A DNA stretch of 64,000 bases from Herminiimonas sp. (lineage in GTDB: Bacteria > Pseudomonadota > Gammaproteobacteria > Burkholderiales > Burkholderiaceae_D). Both the position numbers and the translations under genes were made by a program. The notes under the pieces were generated by a model that was given only the letters and a program-made list of their open reading frames with translations, had not been told where the DNA came from and did no database searches. Shown here in pieces: positions 26,091-34,932 of this stretch. Every line of letters begins with the position of its first letter. Position 1 is the stretch's first letter. The stretch spans positions 1 to 64,000 of the forward strand of contig JAQGMR010000027.1 in assembly GCA_028292265.1 (NCBI GenBank), in the 5' to 3' direction.

Positions 26091-26527
26091 TGCAGTCATG
26101 CTATTTTACCTTCGGGCCAGACTGCATAAGCGCTCCCCTTACCTCCGCACCGTTACTGCCCGCGCCGCCCTGTTTTCTCGCGAGACTTGCACCAGCTTGT
26201 TCGCTTTGACGCAGCACGTGTGGGCCGCGCTTGCGCATCAAGTTACGTCTGCATTCTGTTGAATGAAAGGATTGCCTGCGGCTGCGCAACTCTCAGGTGA
26301 TTAGGCGCGTTGCCTGCCGAGTTGACCTGTATGCTGGGGCCAAGAACAGTGCAGACGAAATCGCGCCTCGACCTGGAGCGTCGGATGCCGGAATGGCAAG
26401 CTTTACTTTCGATCCCCCAGCGGCAGCGCACGGCGCCCCGTCCGGCCGGCGCAGTGGCGCCACTGCTCGAGCGGTACGACGCCAAGCGGAAGTTTTCCGC
26501 AACGTCGAACAATGAATGGAGTAGTAA
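26091..26527. other. Intergenic region, no gene seen
   Basis: Between the palindrome and the small gene at 26528 there is no frame with credible protein composition on either strand, no repeat and no clear RNA motif. It may hold the promoter of the plus-strand gene. Confidence 0.5.
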
Positions 26528-26845
26528 ATGAATACCGAAATTACATCCGACCAAAAGCGTCAGGCCGGCACCCGAATCATTGAAGAACGCGCAGCGGCAA
26601 TAGCGAAATCACACGACATAGAAATTACCAGCTGCGTATGGGAATTTGGGCAGGACCTGGGAAGTACTTATGCGCATCGCCTCGACGTCTTTTCCGGGGA
26701 ATCCGCAGTGCGCCTGTATTTTTCGGAACTTGAAGTCGTTGGACAAGACAACGCAAACCGTATGGAGCGGGTCGGCTTTCGCCTAAGCCGAGCCATCGCC
26801 CAGCTGGTATCAAAACCCCACGATCCGACCTACTCGCTGATTTGA
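26528..26845 (+). CDS. Small hypothetical protein
   Basis: A 105-residue soluble protein, no signal peptide or membrane segment. It starts with an acidic/basic helix (KRQAGTRIIEERAAAIAKSH) followed by alternating strands (EITSCVWEFGQ, HRLDVFSGESAVRLYFSELEVVG) and a final helix. I do not recognise a family. GGAG lies about ten bases before the ATG. Isolated single gene between two intergenic gaps. Confidence 0.65.
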   Translation: MNTEITSDQKRQAGTRIIEERAAAIAKSHDIEITSCVWEFGQDLGSTYAHRLDVFSGESAVRLYFSELEVVGQDNANRMERVGFRLSRAIAQLVSKPHDPTYSLI

Positions 26846-27186
26846 TCGCACAGCGCGTCGGGCGACGATGTTGCATCGCATCAATTAAACCTTGCTGCTC
26901 GTCCAAATTGTGCACTTAGAGACGCCATAAGCGTCGCTTCATCGCGTCGTCACGGACAGGTTACGCCACAGTCCGCGGCACTTTCTCCTGTGAGACCGGC
27001 TCGAAATCCCGCTCAGACCGCTTCTATTTTGGCAATTCACAGCGCCTATATGTCGTATATCGAATACGAACTAGTCCCGTTGCGCGGTGCAGCATACAAT
27101 GGCTGTCATGTTTGCCGATTGCAAATTTATGCAGCGGATTTCCGCTATCGGCATACGAACAAAACCAAAGCTTCACAGGAGTGCAA
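26846..27186. other. Intergenic region with an inverted repeat
   Basis: No gene is credible here. TCGTAT (27053-27058) and ATACGA (27064-27069) form an inverted repeat with five bases between, 118 bases before the hydrolase start. It resembles half of the palindrome at 26064-26090, so the same or a related regulator might bind. Confidence 0.35.
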
Positions 27187-27777
27187 ATGAATATCGTCTA
27201 CATCCATGGCAACAGAGCCTCCGCAGAAAGTTTCAACTACATCCGCACTCAACTCCCCCATCACAAAGCGATCCTGCTTGAATATGACAGCGAGGACGGC
27301 TTTTATCACAACCATGAAAAAATGGTCCAGCAGCTTGAGGGAGTCGACGACGTCTTTTTTGTCGCCCATTCGCTGGGCGGCATTCATGCACTGCATCTCG
27401 CGAATCAGGCGCCGGACCGCGTTCGCGGTGGCGTAACGCTTAGCACGCCGTACGGCGGAAGCGAAGTCGCGGAATTCGCAAAGTATTTCTTCCCTTTCAG
27501 CCAGGTGCTGAAAGACATCCATCCCCGCAGCAACCCCATCGTCGAGGCGCAGAGCTTTACCGCCCTGCCGCCGTGGACCAACGTGGTCAGTGTACGCGGC
27601 AACTCGCCGCTCATTGCGGCCGCCAACGACGGTGTCGTCACAACGTCGTCAATGCGCCATCGCGATGACATAAACCTGATTGAGGTGCAAAGCAATCACT
27701 ACGAGGTCGTGCTCAGCGAAGAGACGCTTTCGGTCATCAAGGACGCCATCATGGCGGTCGAGGGCTGCATCGTATAG
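27187..27777 (+). CDS. Alpha/beta hydrolase
   Basis: A 196-residue serine hydrolase of minimal alpha/beta size. The first strand ends with YIHGNRASAESF, the nucleophile elbow is AHSLGG at about residue 61, the acid is in AANDGVV and the base is in SNHYEVVLS. The overall look is of a PGAP1/lipase-like esterase without lid. No signal peptide. The ATG at 27187 has AGGAG eight bases upstream; extra upstream codons in this frame look non-coding. Substrate unknown. Confidence 0.85.
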   Translation: MNIVYIHGNRASAESFNYIRTQLPHHKAILLEYDSEDGFYHNHEKMVQQLEGVDDVFFVAHSLGGIHALHLANQAPDRVRGGVTLSTPYGGSEVAEFAKYFFPFSQVLKDIHPRSNPIVEAQSFTALPPWTNVVSVRGNSPLIAAANDGVVTTSSMRHRDDINLIEVQSNHYEVVLSEETLSVIKDAIMAVEGCIV

Positions 27778-27837
27778 CAGCGTCATCGCACCCATTATTG
27801 GTCTGGCGCGCCCTCTCAGGCGTATACCGACGGCGCG

Positions 27838-28173
27838 TCAGGGTGCGGCGCGCGATAGTCTCTCAAGCCGTTCCCGTATCGGCTCTGCATGCGTCGGACG
27901 CACCAGCCGGTCGACCTCCACACCGTCTCGCAAGAATACAAGCGTAGGCCACAGCCGAACCCGAAAGGATCGGCCGAGAGCCCGGCCCTTGCCATCTTCT
28001 ATCTTGATGTGGCGCAGGCCCGCGTAGTCGGCAAAAGCGGACCTCAGGGCGTCCTGCGCGCCGATGCAGTACCCACACCATGGCGCGCCAAACTCCACGA
28101 GCAGCGGGCCCTCGGTGCTGTCCAGGTCCTCACGGGACGGCTCTGTTTCGAGGTAACTGTCTGACATTGCCAT
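27838..28173 (-). CDS. Thioredoxin-like protein
   Basis: A 111-residue thioredoxin-fold protein with active site WCGYC (about residues 32-36) after LLVEFGAP, and the cis-proline segment LWPTLVF. No signal peptide, so it acts in the cytoplasm. Canonical thioredoxin has WCGPC; the Tyr in place of Pro shifts redox potential toward glutaredoxin-like values in known mutants. Convergent with the hydrolase gene (60 bases between). Confidence 0.92.
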   Translation of the reverse strand: MAMSDSYLETEPSREDLDSTEGPLLVEFGAPWCGYCIGAQDALRSAFADYAGLRHIKIEDGKGRALGRSFRVRLWPTLVFLRDGVEVDRLVRPTHAEPIRERLERLSRAAP

Positions 28174-28351
28174 GCGACTTGCGTCTCCTTACGCCCCCTC
28201 TGGTTCAGGAAGCATTTTCATATCTCTGCGACGAATTTCTTGCCTCGCAACGGACGGAACAACCCGCATCCAAATTGCTACAACTGTAACCCCCGGTAAG
28301 ACTTGAACCGCACGATTTTGCACCGACCTATACTGACGTTGGAGGTACACC

Positions 28352-28609
28352 ATGACACGATTCACCACCCGATTCAAACTTGTTGGCGCATCACTTGCCG
28401 TCGCTGCATTGACGTCCGGATGCGCTGTCTACGGCCCGCCGCCAGGATATGGGCAAGGCCAGTATTACAGTCAGGGCGCTTATGGCGGCCCGGCCTATGC
28501 CCCGGCGCCGGTCTACGCTCCTGCGCCAGTGTATGCGCCGCCCGTCTCGTTCGGACTCAACTTCGGTTACTGGGGCGGCGGTGGCGGCCACTATCGCCAT
28601 TATCGTTAA
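28352..28609 (+). CDS. Small Tyr/Pro/Gly-rich lipoprotein
   Basis: An 85-residue precursor with signal peptide and lipobox LTSGC (Cys24), then a low-complexity chain with PGYGQGQYY, three APAPVYAP-type repeats, and a GGGGGHYRHYR end. GGAGG lies six bases before the ATG. Similar small glycine/histidine-rich lipoproteins are common in Burkholderiales with unknown role in the envelope. Its 3' end overlaps the convergent frame on the other strand by 53 bases. Confidence 0.8.
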   Translation: MTRFTTRFKLVGASLAVAALTSGCAVYGPPPGYGQGQYYSQGAYGGPAYAPAPVYAPAPVYAPPVSFGLNFGYWGGGGGHYRHYR

Positions 28610-29012
28610 GACCCGGTTGCTCCATTTTGCGAGGCGCGTCTGCTGGCGGCGCGCTGACCTGCCAACGCGAAGTGGAGCGGCTTGACTTGACGGTCCGGCC
28701 CACGAGTCGGGCCGGACCGGCTTCATAATCGATGCGTATTGATAGTGCGGTTTTATCCGAGTTCCATTCTGGCTTCCACACCGTGATCCCGTCGGTGATG
28801 CGGTACACGGCGGGATCGAAGTCGTGCGGCGACCACGACCCGCAACCGACTTTTGCCGAATCGGGACGCCGTAGCATCTCCGTGTGGAGTTCCATCCGCG
28901 CAGTTTCCAGGCTGCGAAACCAGACCGGCCTGGCGTCGGAGGGCGACTGTGCAACCCACCCTACGTCAGTCAAATAGCGCTGCACTTCAAATAACGCTTT
29001 AGTCCGCCCCAT
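28557..29012 (-). CDS. Hypothetical protein
   Basis: A 151-residue frame starting at the ATG at 29012, which has GGAGG five bases upstream. The first 100 residues look like a folded protein (ALFEVQRYLTDVGWVAQ, VWFRSLETARMELHTEML, GITVWKPEWN); the last 45 are Arg/Ser-rich and probably a run-on into the 3' end of the lipoprotein gene. The true stop may have been lost by frameshift or nonstop drift. Family not recognised. Confidence 0.5.
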   Translation of the reverse strand: MGRTKALFEVQRYLTDVGWVAQSPSDARPVWFRSLETARMELHTEMLRRPDSAKVGCGSWSPHDFDPAVYRITDGITVWKPEWNSDKTALSIRIDYEAGPARLVGRTVKSSRSTSRWQVSAPPADAPRKMEQPGLNDNGDSGRHRRPSNRS

Positions 29013-29186
29013 CACGCCTCCCTCCACCGACTTTCAGCCAATGCCAGGCATGCGCGAAGCCCGCCGGAAAGTTGACCGCCGAATCGGCTTCAGGTTCGAA
29101 CCGCCGGAACGCTTCATGGCTTTGCGCAATCCTTGCCAAGAGGCTCTTCTCGTTTTCCGAGCGCCGCGCAGAACGCGCACCGGTCT

Positions 29187-29276
29187 GGGTTCGGGTTCGG
29201 GTTCGGGTTCGGGTTCGGGTTCGGGTTCGGGTTCGGGTTCGGGTTCGCGTTCGCGTTCGCGTTCGGCTTCGAGTTC
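29187..29276. repeat. Hexanucleotide microsatellite, 15 units
   Basis: Ten perfect GGGTTC units (29187-29246) followed by three GCGTTC, one GGCTTC and one GAGTTC. It sits in the 487-base gap between the divergent hypothetical gene (start 29012) and the NRAMP-like gene (start 29500). As the unit is six bases it leaves all frames open and produces artefact frames coding SG, VR, FG or NP repeats. Apart from this array and the terminator-like hairpin at 29365, the gap has no recognisable feature. Confidence 0.95.
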
Positions 29277-29364
29277 GGGGGACTTCTGCCGGTCCTTAAG
29301 TCGTCCTTAAGTCTGGCGTCGGACAATTGGTGTTCCCCTCCCCGATCCATTCGGGGATTTCAGG

Positions 29365-29397
29365 CCCGCGACGCCGACCGGCTCGTGGGTTTTTTTT
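29365..29397 (+). terminator. Rho-independent terminator-like hairpin in the NRAMP leader
   Basis: CCCGCGA (29365-29371) pairs with TCGTGGG (29383-29389, one G-U pair), followed directly by eight T. A second small hairpin (CCCGA/TCGGG, about 29341-29355) precedes it. No plus-strand gene ends before it, so it can only stop transcripts initiated in this gap, 100 bases before the transporter start. Attenuation of the transporter gene is the simplest reading. Confidence 0.6.
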
Positions 29398-29499
29398 GCC
29401 CGGTCCCTATTTAGGCTGGGAAAACAATGACGGCAGGCACCGGTCAGCTTAAAGTGGCGTGATGTATTTTCCCCTGACCCCCAAGTCCCACGCCGCCCA

Positions 29500-30801
29500 A
29501 TGAGTAACGTCGGGTCGGCCCCACCATTACCGGGCATCACCGCCAAGCCGAAGTCCGGTTGGATCCGCAAGCTTGGTCCGGGACTTATTACCGGCGCTGC
29601 CGACGATGATCCAAGCGGCATCGCAACCTATTCGCAGGCCGGCGCGCAGTTTGGCTTCGGCATGCTGTGGACCCTGCTTTTCACTTGGCCGCTCATGGTG
29701 GGCATACAGACCGTAAGCGCGCGCATCGGCCGCGTTTCCGGCCACGGCCTCGCCACCAACATTCGGCGTCACTACCCTCGCTGGCTCCTGTACTTTATCG
29801 TCGGCCTGCTGGTCGTGGCCAACACCATCAACATCGGCGCAGACATTGCCGCGATGGGGGAAGCGGTGACACTCGTGGCGGGCGGATCGGCGCACTTCCA
29901 CGCCGCAGCCTTTGGCATCGTTTCCGTGGTGCTGCAGGTGCTGGTCCCCTACCGGCGCTACGTACCGATTCTGAAGTGGCTGACGCTTGCGCTGCTGGCC
30001 TATGTCGGCACAGTGTTCGTAGTCCAGATCCCCTGGATGGCGCTGTTTTCCGCCGCCGCATTGCCGCGCCTCTCGTGGGAGCCGGCATACATCACGACCA
30101 TGGTGGCCGTCTTCGGGACAACCATCAGCCCGTACCTTTTCTTTTGGCAGGCGTCGCAGGAGGTCGAGGACATGCGCGCGGACCCGGACGCGCGGCCACT
30201 GAAGGATGCCCCCCAACAGGCGAGCGCCAACTTCGGCCGGATCAAGGTCGACACCACTATCGGCATGGCGTTTTCCAATCTCGTCGCCTTCTTCATCATG
30301 CTGACCACCGCCGTGACCTTGAACACACATGGCATTACCGACATACAGTCCTCTGCGCAAGCGGCCCTGGCGCTCCGGCCGATCGCAGGCAACTTCGCGT
30401 TCCTGCTCTTTACGATGGGCATTGTCGGCACCGGCCTGCTTGCAATTCCCGTCCTGGCCGGCTCGGCGGCCTATGCGGTTGCCGGTGCAATGAAGTGGAA
30501 AAACAGTCTGGAGGATGTGCCCTCAATTGCCCCGGGCTTCTATGCCATCATCGCCATATCAACCCTGCTTGGCGTTGGCTTGTGTTTCACGCCGATCGAT
30601 CCGATCAAGGCGCTATTCTGGAGCGCCGTCCTCAATGGCGTTATTTCGGTTCCCATCATGGCGGTGATGATGTTGATGGCGGCCCGTTCAGACATCATGG
30701 GCAAGCTGGTTATTAGCCGCAGGCTCAAGGTACTGGGCTGGCTTTGCACCGGTGTCATGGCCATTGTCGTACTGGCCATGTTTACGACGCCGTCGTCGTG
30801 A
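29500..30801 (+). CDS. NRAMP-like divalent metal transporter
   Basis: A 433-residue membrane protein with about eleven transmembrane helices and the NRAMP/SLC11 fold pattern. TM1 carries DDDPSGIATYSQAG in place of the usual DPGN, and TM6 reads TTISPYLFFWQASQ in place of MPHN. Loss of the TM6 methionine is typical of SLC11-related proteins thought to carry magnesium or other hard ions rather than Mn/Fe; this specificity is inference. The cytosolic loop EVEDMRADPDARPLKDA is acidic. The ATG at 29500 has no strong ribosome binding site. A patatin gene follows on the same strand. Confidence 0.9.
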   Translation: MSNVGSAPPLPGITAKPKSGWIRKLGPGLITGAADDDPSGIATYSQAGAQFGFGMLWTLLFTWPLMVGIQTVSARIGRVSGHGLATNIRRHYPRWLLYFIVGLLVVANTINIGADIAAMGEAVTLVAGGSAHFHAAAFGIVSVVLQVLVPYRRYVPILKWLTLALLAYVGTVFVVQIPWMALFSAAALPRLSWEPAYITTMVAVFGTTISPYLFFWQASQEVEDMRADPDARPLKDAPQQASANFGRIKVDTTIGMAFSNLVAFFIMLTTAVTLNTHGITDIQSSAQAALALRPIAGNFAFLLFTMGIVGTGLLAIPVLAGSAAYAVAGAMKWKNSLEDVPSIAPGFYAIIAISTLLGVGLCFTPIDPIKALFWSAVLNGVISVPIMAVMMLMAARSDIMGKLVISRRLKVLGWLCTGVMAIVVLAMFTTPSS

Positions 30802-30866
30802 TGCATCGCGTGCTCGACTGGAGTATGGTCTGAGGCAGTAGCGCTCTCCTCATAAGGCACAGTGCA

Positions 30867-32063
30867 ATGGCAAGTGTACGCAAACGGCGTCCCCGTAGCC
30901 CGCAAGGCGTTGACAGCAGCACCGCCTTGCCCGGACAGGTCGTCCTGGTGCTGCAAGGTGGGGGGGCGCTTGGCGCCTACCATGCCGGCGTTTATCAAGC
31001 CTTGCACGAATCGAAGATCGAGCCGGACTGGGTTATTGGCACATCAATCGGCGCGATTAATGGCGCGCTGATTGCCGGAAATCCTGCCGGAAATCGACTT
31101 GACCGGCTGCGGGCTTTTTGGCAAGGCGTGCAGCCTCAACAAGGCTTTTCGCTGCTGGGCATGCCGCGTTCCATGCATAGTACGCTCGGCCAATTAGTCA
31201 CCATGATGCAGGGCGTACCGCAGTTCTTCGCCCCAAATCCCATGGCGCTGTTCGGGTTACATGCACAAGTGGGAACCGCGAATGCCGCCTTGTACACCAC
31301 CGCGCCGCTACGTCAAAGTCTCGCCGGCATGCTGAATTTTGACTGCCTGAACGCGGGTAGTACGCGGCTTTCCCTCGGCGCAGTGAATACAAGAAGCGGC
31401 GAGATGACCTACTTCGACAGCCGCGAGCAAGCCCTTGGCATGGACCACATACTTGCCTCCGGCGCGCTACCGCCGGCCTTTCCGGCGGTCCGCGTCGACG
31501 GCGACTACTACTGGGACGGCGGCATCTACTCGAATACCCCGATGGAGGCCGTGCTGGACGACCGCCCGCGCCGCGATTCCGTCATCTTTACGGTCGATGT
31601 GTGGAATCCGGAAGGGGTGCTGCCGCAATCGCTGTGGCAGGTGGCGGAGCGAAGCAAGGACATCCAGTTTGCAAGCCGTGCGAGAAGCCATCTGGCGCGA
31701 CAAAGGCAGATCCATCACTTGCGTCACGTGATCTCTGAACTGGCCAACGCTTTACCCGAAAAACTGCGCGACTCCGAGAAGATCAGGGATCTGACATCGT
31801 GGGGCTGCCGGACCACCATGCACGTGGTGCGACTCCAGGCAGCGGCAATCGACGGCGAAGACCATATGAAGGATATCGATTTTACGGCAACAGGCATTGC
31901 GGCCCGCTGGCAGGCGGGCTACGACGACACTCGCGCCGTGCTCGACCGCGCGCCCTGGAACCAGCCCGTGGATCCGATTGAAGGCGTTGTGGTCCACGAC
32001 GTGGCGCCCCGTGCCGTGGCCCCTTCCACCAGAAGCGATTCGTTGGAGCGTCGGCCGAAATAG
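30867..32063 (+). CDS. Patatin-like phospholipase
   Basis: A 398-residue protein with the patatin catalytic dyad: oxyanion loop GGGALGAYHAG (near residue 32), nucleophile elbow GTSIGA (near 61) and the aspartate in WDGGIYSN (near 215). The C-terminal 150 residues are helical and include a segment seen in DUF3734-type patatins. No signal peptide, so cytoplasmic or injected. AAGG precedes the ATG. It lies 65 bases after the NRAMP-like gene. Confidence 0.92.
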   Translation: MASVRKRRPRSPQGVDSSTALPGQVVLVLQGGGALGAYHAGVYQALHESKIEPDWVIGTSIGAINGALIAGNPAGNRLDRLRAFWQGVQPQQGFSLLGMPRSMHSTLGQLVTMMQGVPQFFAPNPMALFGLHAQVGTANAALYTTAPLRQSLAGMLNFDCLNAGSTRLSLGAVNTRSGEMTYFDSREQALGMDHILASGALPPAFPAVRVDGDYYWDGGIYSNTPMEAVLDDRPRRDSVIFTVDVWNPEGVLPQSLWQVAERSKDIQFASRARSHLARQRQIHHLRHVISELANALPEKLRDSEKIRDLTSWGCRTTMHVVRLQAAAIDGEDHMKDIDFTATGIAARWQAGYDDTRAVLDRAPWNQPVDPIEGVVVHDVAPRAVAPSTRSDSLERRPK

Positions 32064-32378
32064 CACCGGCGGCGACATGGCGCGTCTCCGGGGCAACGGT
32101 TTCGCGACGCAAAGGTGGACGCGCCGCAAAACCATGGACACAGGCCCTCCTGCGTCATTAGAATCGCGACTGAAGAGCCGGCGTGTTCCCCGCGACGGAT
32201 CGACTCCCACCCTCAGCAGAGACTTCATGCGCCGCTTATCCAGGTCCAGAACAGTTTTCCAGAGTGACCACCTCGTGCCAAGCGGTGTTGAACCGGTGGC
32301 TGGATCCGTTGCCCGCGTCGCCGACTTCATCCCGGCGGAACGCGAGCGTCTCTCGGCAAGATTGCGAAACGAGCCGGC
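32064..32378. other. Gap between patatin and chrA, no confident gene
   Basis: A plus-strand frame ending at 32382 (possible ATG at 32227, 51 codons) overlaps the chrA start as ATGA. Its C-terminal end (VADFIPAERERLSARL) looks mildly protein-like, but no ribosome binding site or family supports it. Confidence 0.3.
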
Positions 32379-33650
32379 ATGACCGCAGAACAGGCGCCAA
32401 GCATCGATCCCTTATCCCTCCCTCCGTTACGCCGCCACGCCGACAATCCGCTCCATGTGTTCCTGGTCTTTTTGCGGCTCGGCCTCACCTCGTTCGGCGG
32501 CCCCATTGCGCACCTCGGCTATTTCCGGACGGAGTTCGTCGAGCGTCGGCGCTGGCTTGATGAAGCCGCCTATGCGCGACTGGTCGCGCTTTGCCAGTTA
32601 CTTCCAGGCCCGGCCAGCAGTCAGGTAGGGATCGCACTCGGGTTGATGCGTTGCGGCTACCCGGGCGCGGTCGCTGCCTGGCTCGGATTCACCGCGCCGT
32701 CCGCTATCGTGCTTATCCTGTTCGGCATGCTGGTCGCAAAGTCCGGGTGGGTGCTGCACCTTGAATGGCTGCATGGACTCCTGGTGGCGGCCGTCGCGGT
32801 CGTGGCGCAGGCGCTGTGGGCAATGGGGCGAAGTCTATGTCCGGACGCGAGACGCGCCACGGTAGCTGTAGCCGGCGCGTGCGCAGCGCTCGCCATGCCG
32901 GGCGTTGTTGGGCAGATCCTCGTTATCGCGGGCGGAGCCATAGCGGGCATTCTGATTGCAGGCCCTGCGATGCCGCTGGTCGATCGGCGCGTGTCCGGTT
33001 CGAACCCGACAGCGGCCACCGGCATGAGCCGTCGCTCCGGCCTGCTGTTGCTGACCCTGCTGGCAGCGCTTCTGGCAGGCTTGCCGGTGCTGGCTCAAGT
33101 CACGGCCTGGTATCCCATAGCGCTTTTTGATGAGTTCTTCCGCACCGGTTCTTTGGTCTTTGGAGGCGGCCACGTGGTACTGCCGCTATTGCAGGCATCC
33201 GTGGTGCCGCGCGGTTGGCTTTCCAACGAACTGTTCCTGGCCGGCTATGGCCTCACGCAGGCGGTGCCAGGCCCGCTCTTTACCTTCGCAGCCTATCTGG
33301 GCAGCGCCTCATCTCAAACTCCCAACGGATGGATTGGCGGCATCGTGGCGGTTTTCGCGATCTTCCTGCCCTCGTTCCTGGTCGTGTGCGGTGCGCTTCC
33401 TTTCGTGGAAGTCTGGAACAGCCATCCGAAAGCAGGCAAGGCCCTGGCTGGCATCAACGCCGCCGTGGTCGGTTTGCTGTTGGCAGCCTTCTACAATCCG
33501 ATCTGGACCAGCGCCATTGCCAGCGCCTTCGACTTCGGCCTCGCGGCCGCAGCCTTTGTGCTGCTGGTCTTCTGGAAATGCCCGCCCTGGCTGGTGGTCA
33601 TGCTTGCTGCGCTGGCCTCGGCGCTTTTCCGCCTCGCAGGATTCCATTAG
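32379..33650 (+). CDS. chrA: Chromate transporter ChrA
   Basis: A 423-residue membrane protein with the two homologous halves of the long-chain CHR family. The N-half signature is FGGPIAHLGYFR with LLPGPASSQ, and the C-half signature is FGGGHVVLPLLQ with AVPGPLFT. It exports chromate (a sulfate analogue) using the proton gradient in characterised members. The linker (about 205-225) is short and hydrophilic. No ChrB regulator is present. The length is normal. Confidence 0.95.
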   Translation: MTAEQAPSIDPLSLPPLRRHADNPLHVFLVFLRLGLTSFGGPIAHLGYFRTEFVERRRWLDEAAYARLVALCQLLPGPASSQVGIALGLMRCGYPGAVAAWLGFTAPSAIVLILFGMLVAKSGWVLHLEWLHGLLVAAVAVVAQALWAMGRSLCPDARRATVAVAGACAALAMPGVVGQILVIAGGAIAGILIAGPAMPLVDRRVSGSNPTAATGMSRRSGLLLLTLLAALLAGLPVLAQVTAWYPIALFDEFFRTGSLVFGGGHVVLPLLQASVVPRGWLSNELFLAGYGLTQAVPGPLFTFAAYLGSASSQTPNGWIGGIVAVFAIFLPSFLVVCGALPFVEVWNSHPKAGKALAGINAAVVGLLLAAFYNPIWTSAIASAFDFGLAAAAFVLLVFWKCPPWLVVMLAALASALFRLAGFH

Positions 33651-33749
33651 CCAACGCCGGCGTTTCGGCGCTCGCGCACGGCCGCAAGCATCTGATTGTA
33701 CTGCGCTGGTTACGCTGCAAAACCGAACAGCATCCGGCCAAGGTCAACG

Positions 33750-34262
33750 TCACGAACCCTGCTTCACCCTTTGTTCAAGATCGCGGGCCATCTTGAGGTG
33801 TTGCTGCAGCGTTGGCAGCGTTTCGCTCGCAAACGCCTTGACGTCGGGGTCGGTCGCGCCGCCTGCTTCCTTCGTGAAGTCCTTCACGTCTTTTTCATGG
33901 TCAGCCACATTGTGCTTCATGAACGCCTTGTCGAAAGTGGCGCCAGATGCTGCCTTCAGCATGCCGTAAGCGGCCGTATCCTTGACCGGCGGGGAGTCTG
34001 GCAAGTCGATCTTCTTGGCCTTGCCGAGCGCCGCAATCTTTTCGTTGGCGGCGGAGTGGCCGGCAATCATCTTTTGGGCAAATTCCTTGACCGCCGGATT
34101 GCTACTTTTCTCAAGAGCCAGCTTGCAAACCTTGACTTCCGCCAGCCCGTCCTGCATGGCGGTACTGAGAAATTTTTTTGGGGACGGGGCGTCTGCCGCC
34201 GATGCGGAGGAGAACAGCAGAACGTACAGTGCTGTCCCAAGAAAAATGGGAACGCGCTTCAT
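33750..34262 (-). CDS. DUF4142 family periplasmic protein
   Basis: A 170-residue precursor with a signal peptide (ending SSASAADA). The mature part is a ferritin-like four-helix region: AEVKVCKLALEKSSNPAVKEFAQKMI and DHEKDVKDF are hallmarks of DUF4142 proteins, which are often in stress-related gene sets with unknown biochemistry. The ATG at 34262 has AAGGAA six bases upstream. Confidence 0.9.
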   Translation of the reverse strand: MKRVPIFLGTALYVLLFSSASAADAPSPKKFLSTAMQDGLAEVKVCKLALEKSSNPAVKEFAQKMIAGHSAANEKIAALGKAKKIDLPDSPPVKDTAAYGMLKAASGATFDKAFMKHNVADHEKDVKDFTKEAGGATDPDVKAFASETLPTLQQHLKMARDLEQRVKQGS

Positions 34263-34474
34263 GGAAATTCCTTTAGTAGTGACTGAATCTCCGCCGGAAG
34301 CAAAAGCCGCACCACGCCTCTCGCGACCACCATCCTTCCGTCGGCCCGATTCCGGGATCCGGGGGACGATGCACTGGCCTCGCGGCTGAAAAGCCGTCTG
34401 TATTCACGACGAACGCAGCGCACCGTAGCAAGTCCAAACCGCAAGAAGCCCAGTCCCGAAAAAACGCGTTTGCC

Positions 34475-34894
34475 ATGCAAGATTTTCACAATCTCGAACG
34501 ATTCGTCGACGCGCAACAAGGCGTCATCGATACCGTCCGCCGCGAACTGGCGCGCGGCAAGAAGCAGACGCATTGGATCTGGTTTATCTTTCCGCAAATT
34601 GCCGGCCTTGGCCATAGCACGATGGCGACGCGCTTCGCCATCGCCAGCCTGGAAGAAGCATCAGCCTACCTCTCACATGCGGTGCTCGGCCCGCGATTGC
34701 TGGAGTGCTGTCAACTCATGCTTGCAGCCGGAGAAAAACCGATAGGGCAGATCCTTCCGTCGCCAGACGACCTGAAATTCCGCTCCTCCATGACGCTTTT
34801 CTCACGGGCGACCACGGATAACGCTGTCTTCAATGCCTGCCTGGAAAAATATTTCGACGGCGTTCCAGACCCGGCTACGCTGTCGCGCCTATGA
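34475..34894 (+). CDS. DUF1810 family protein
   Basis: A 139-residue soluble protein with the DUF1810 landmarks FVDAQQGV near the N-terminus, KKQTHWIWFIFPQIAGLG at 29-46, LEEASAYLSHAVLGPRL, and FRSSMTLFS near residue 105. It resembles the ClpB-substrate-like calpastatin family of bacteria; biochemical role unknown. It is divergent from the DUF4142 gene and converges on the cupin gene 38 bases on. Confidence 0.9.
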   Translation: MQDFHNLERFVDAQQGVIDTVRRELARGKKQTHWIWFIFPQIAGLGHSTMATRFAIASLEEASAYLSHAVLGPRLLECCQLMLAAGEKPIGQILPSPDDLKFRSSMTLFSRATTDNAVFNACLEKYFDGVPDPATLSRL

Positions 34895-34932
34895 CATCAC
34901 AGGGCCGGTCGCGCAGTATGCATACCGCAAAC

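Noticed and set aside
29085-29110. GGTTCGAACC motif resembling a tRNA T-loop
   Set aside because: No acceptor, D or anticodon stem can be formed around it.
29041-29350. Plus- and minus-strand frames coding SG, VR, FG or NP repeats
   Set aside because: Product of the six-base microsatellite; no ribosome binding site or conserved flanks.
32077-32382. Plus-strand frame overlapping the chrA start
   Set aside because: Lacks a ribosome binding site and recognisable composition over most of its length; kept only as a note.
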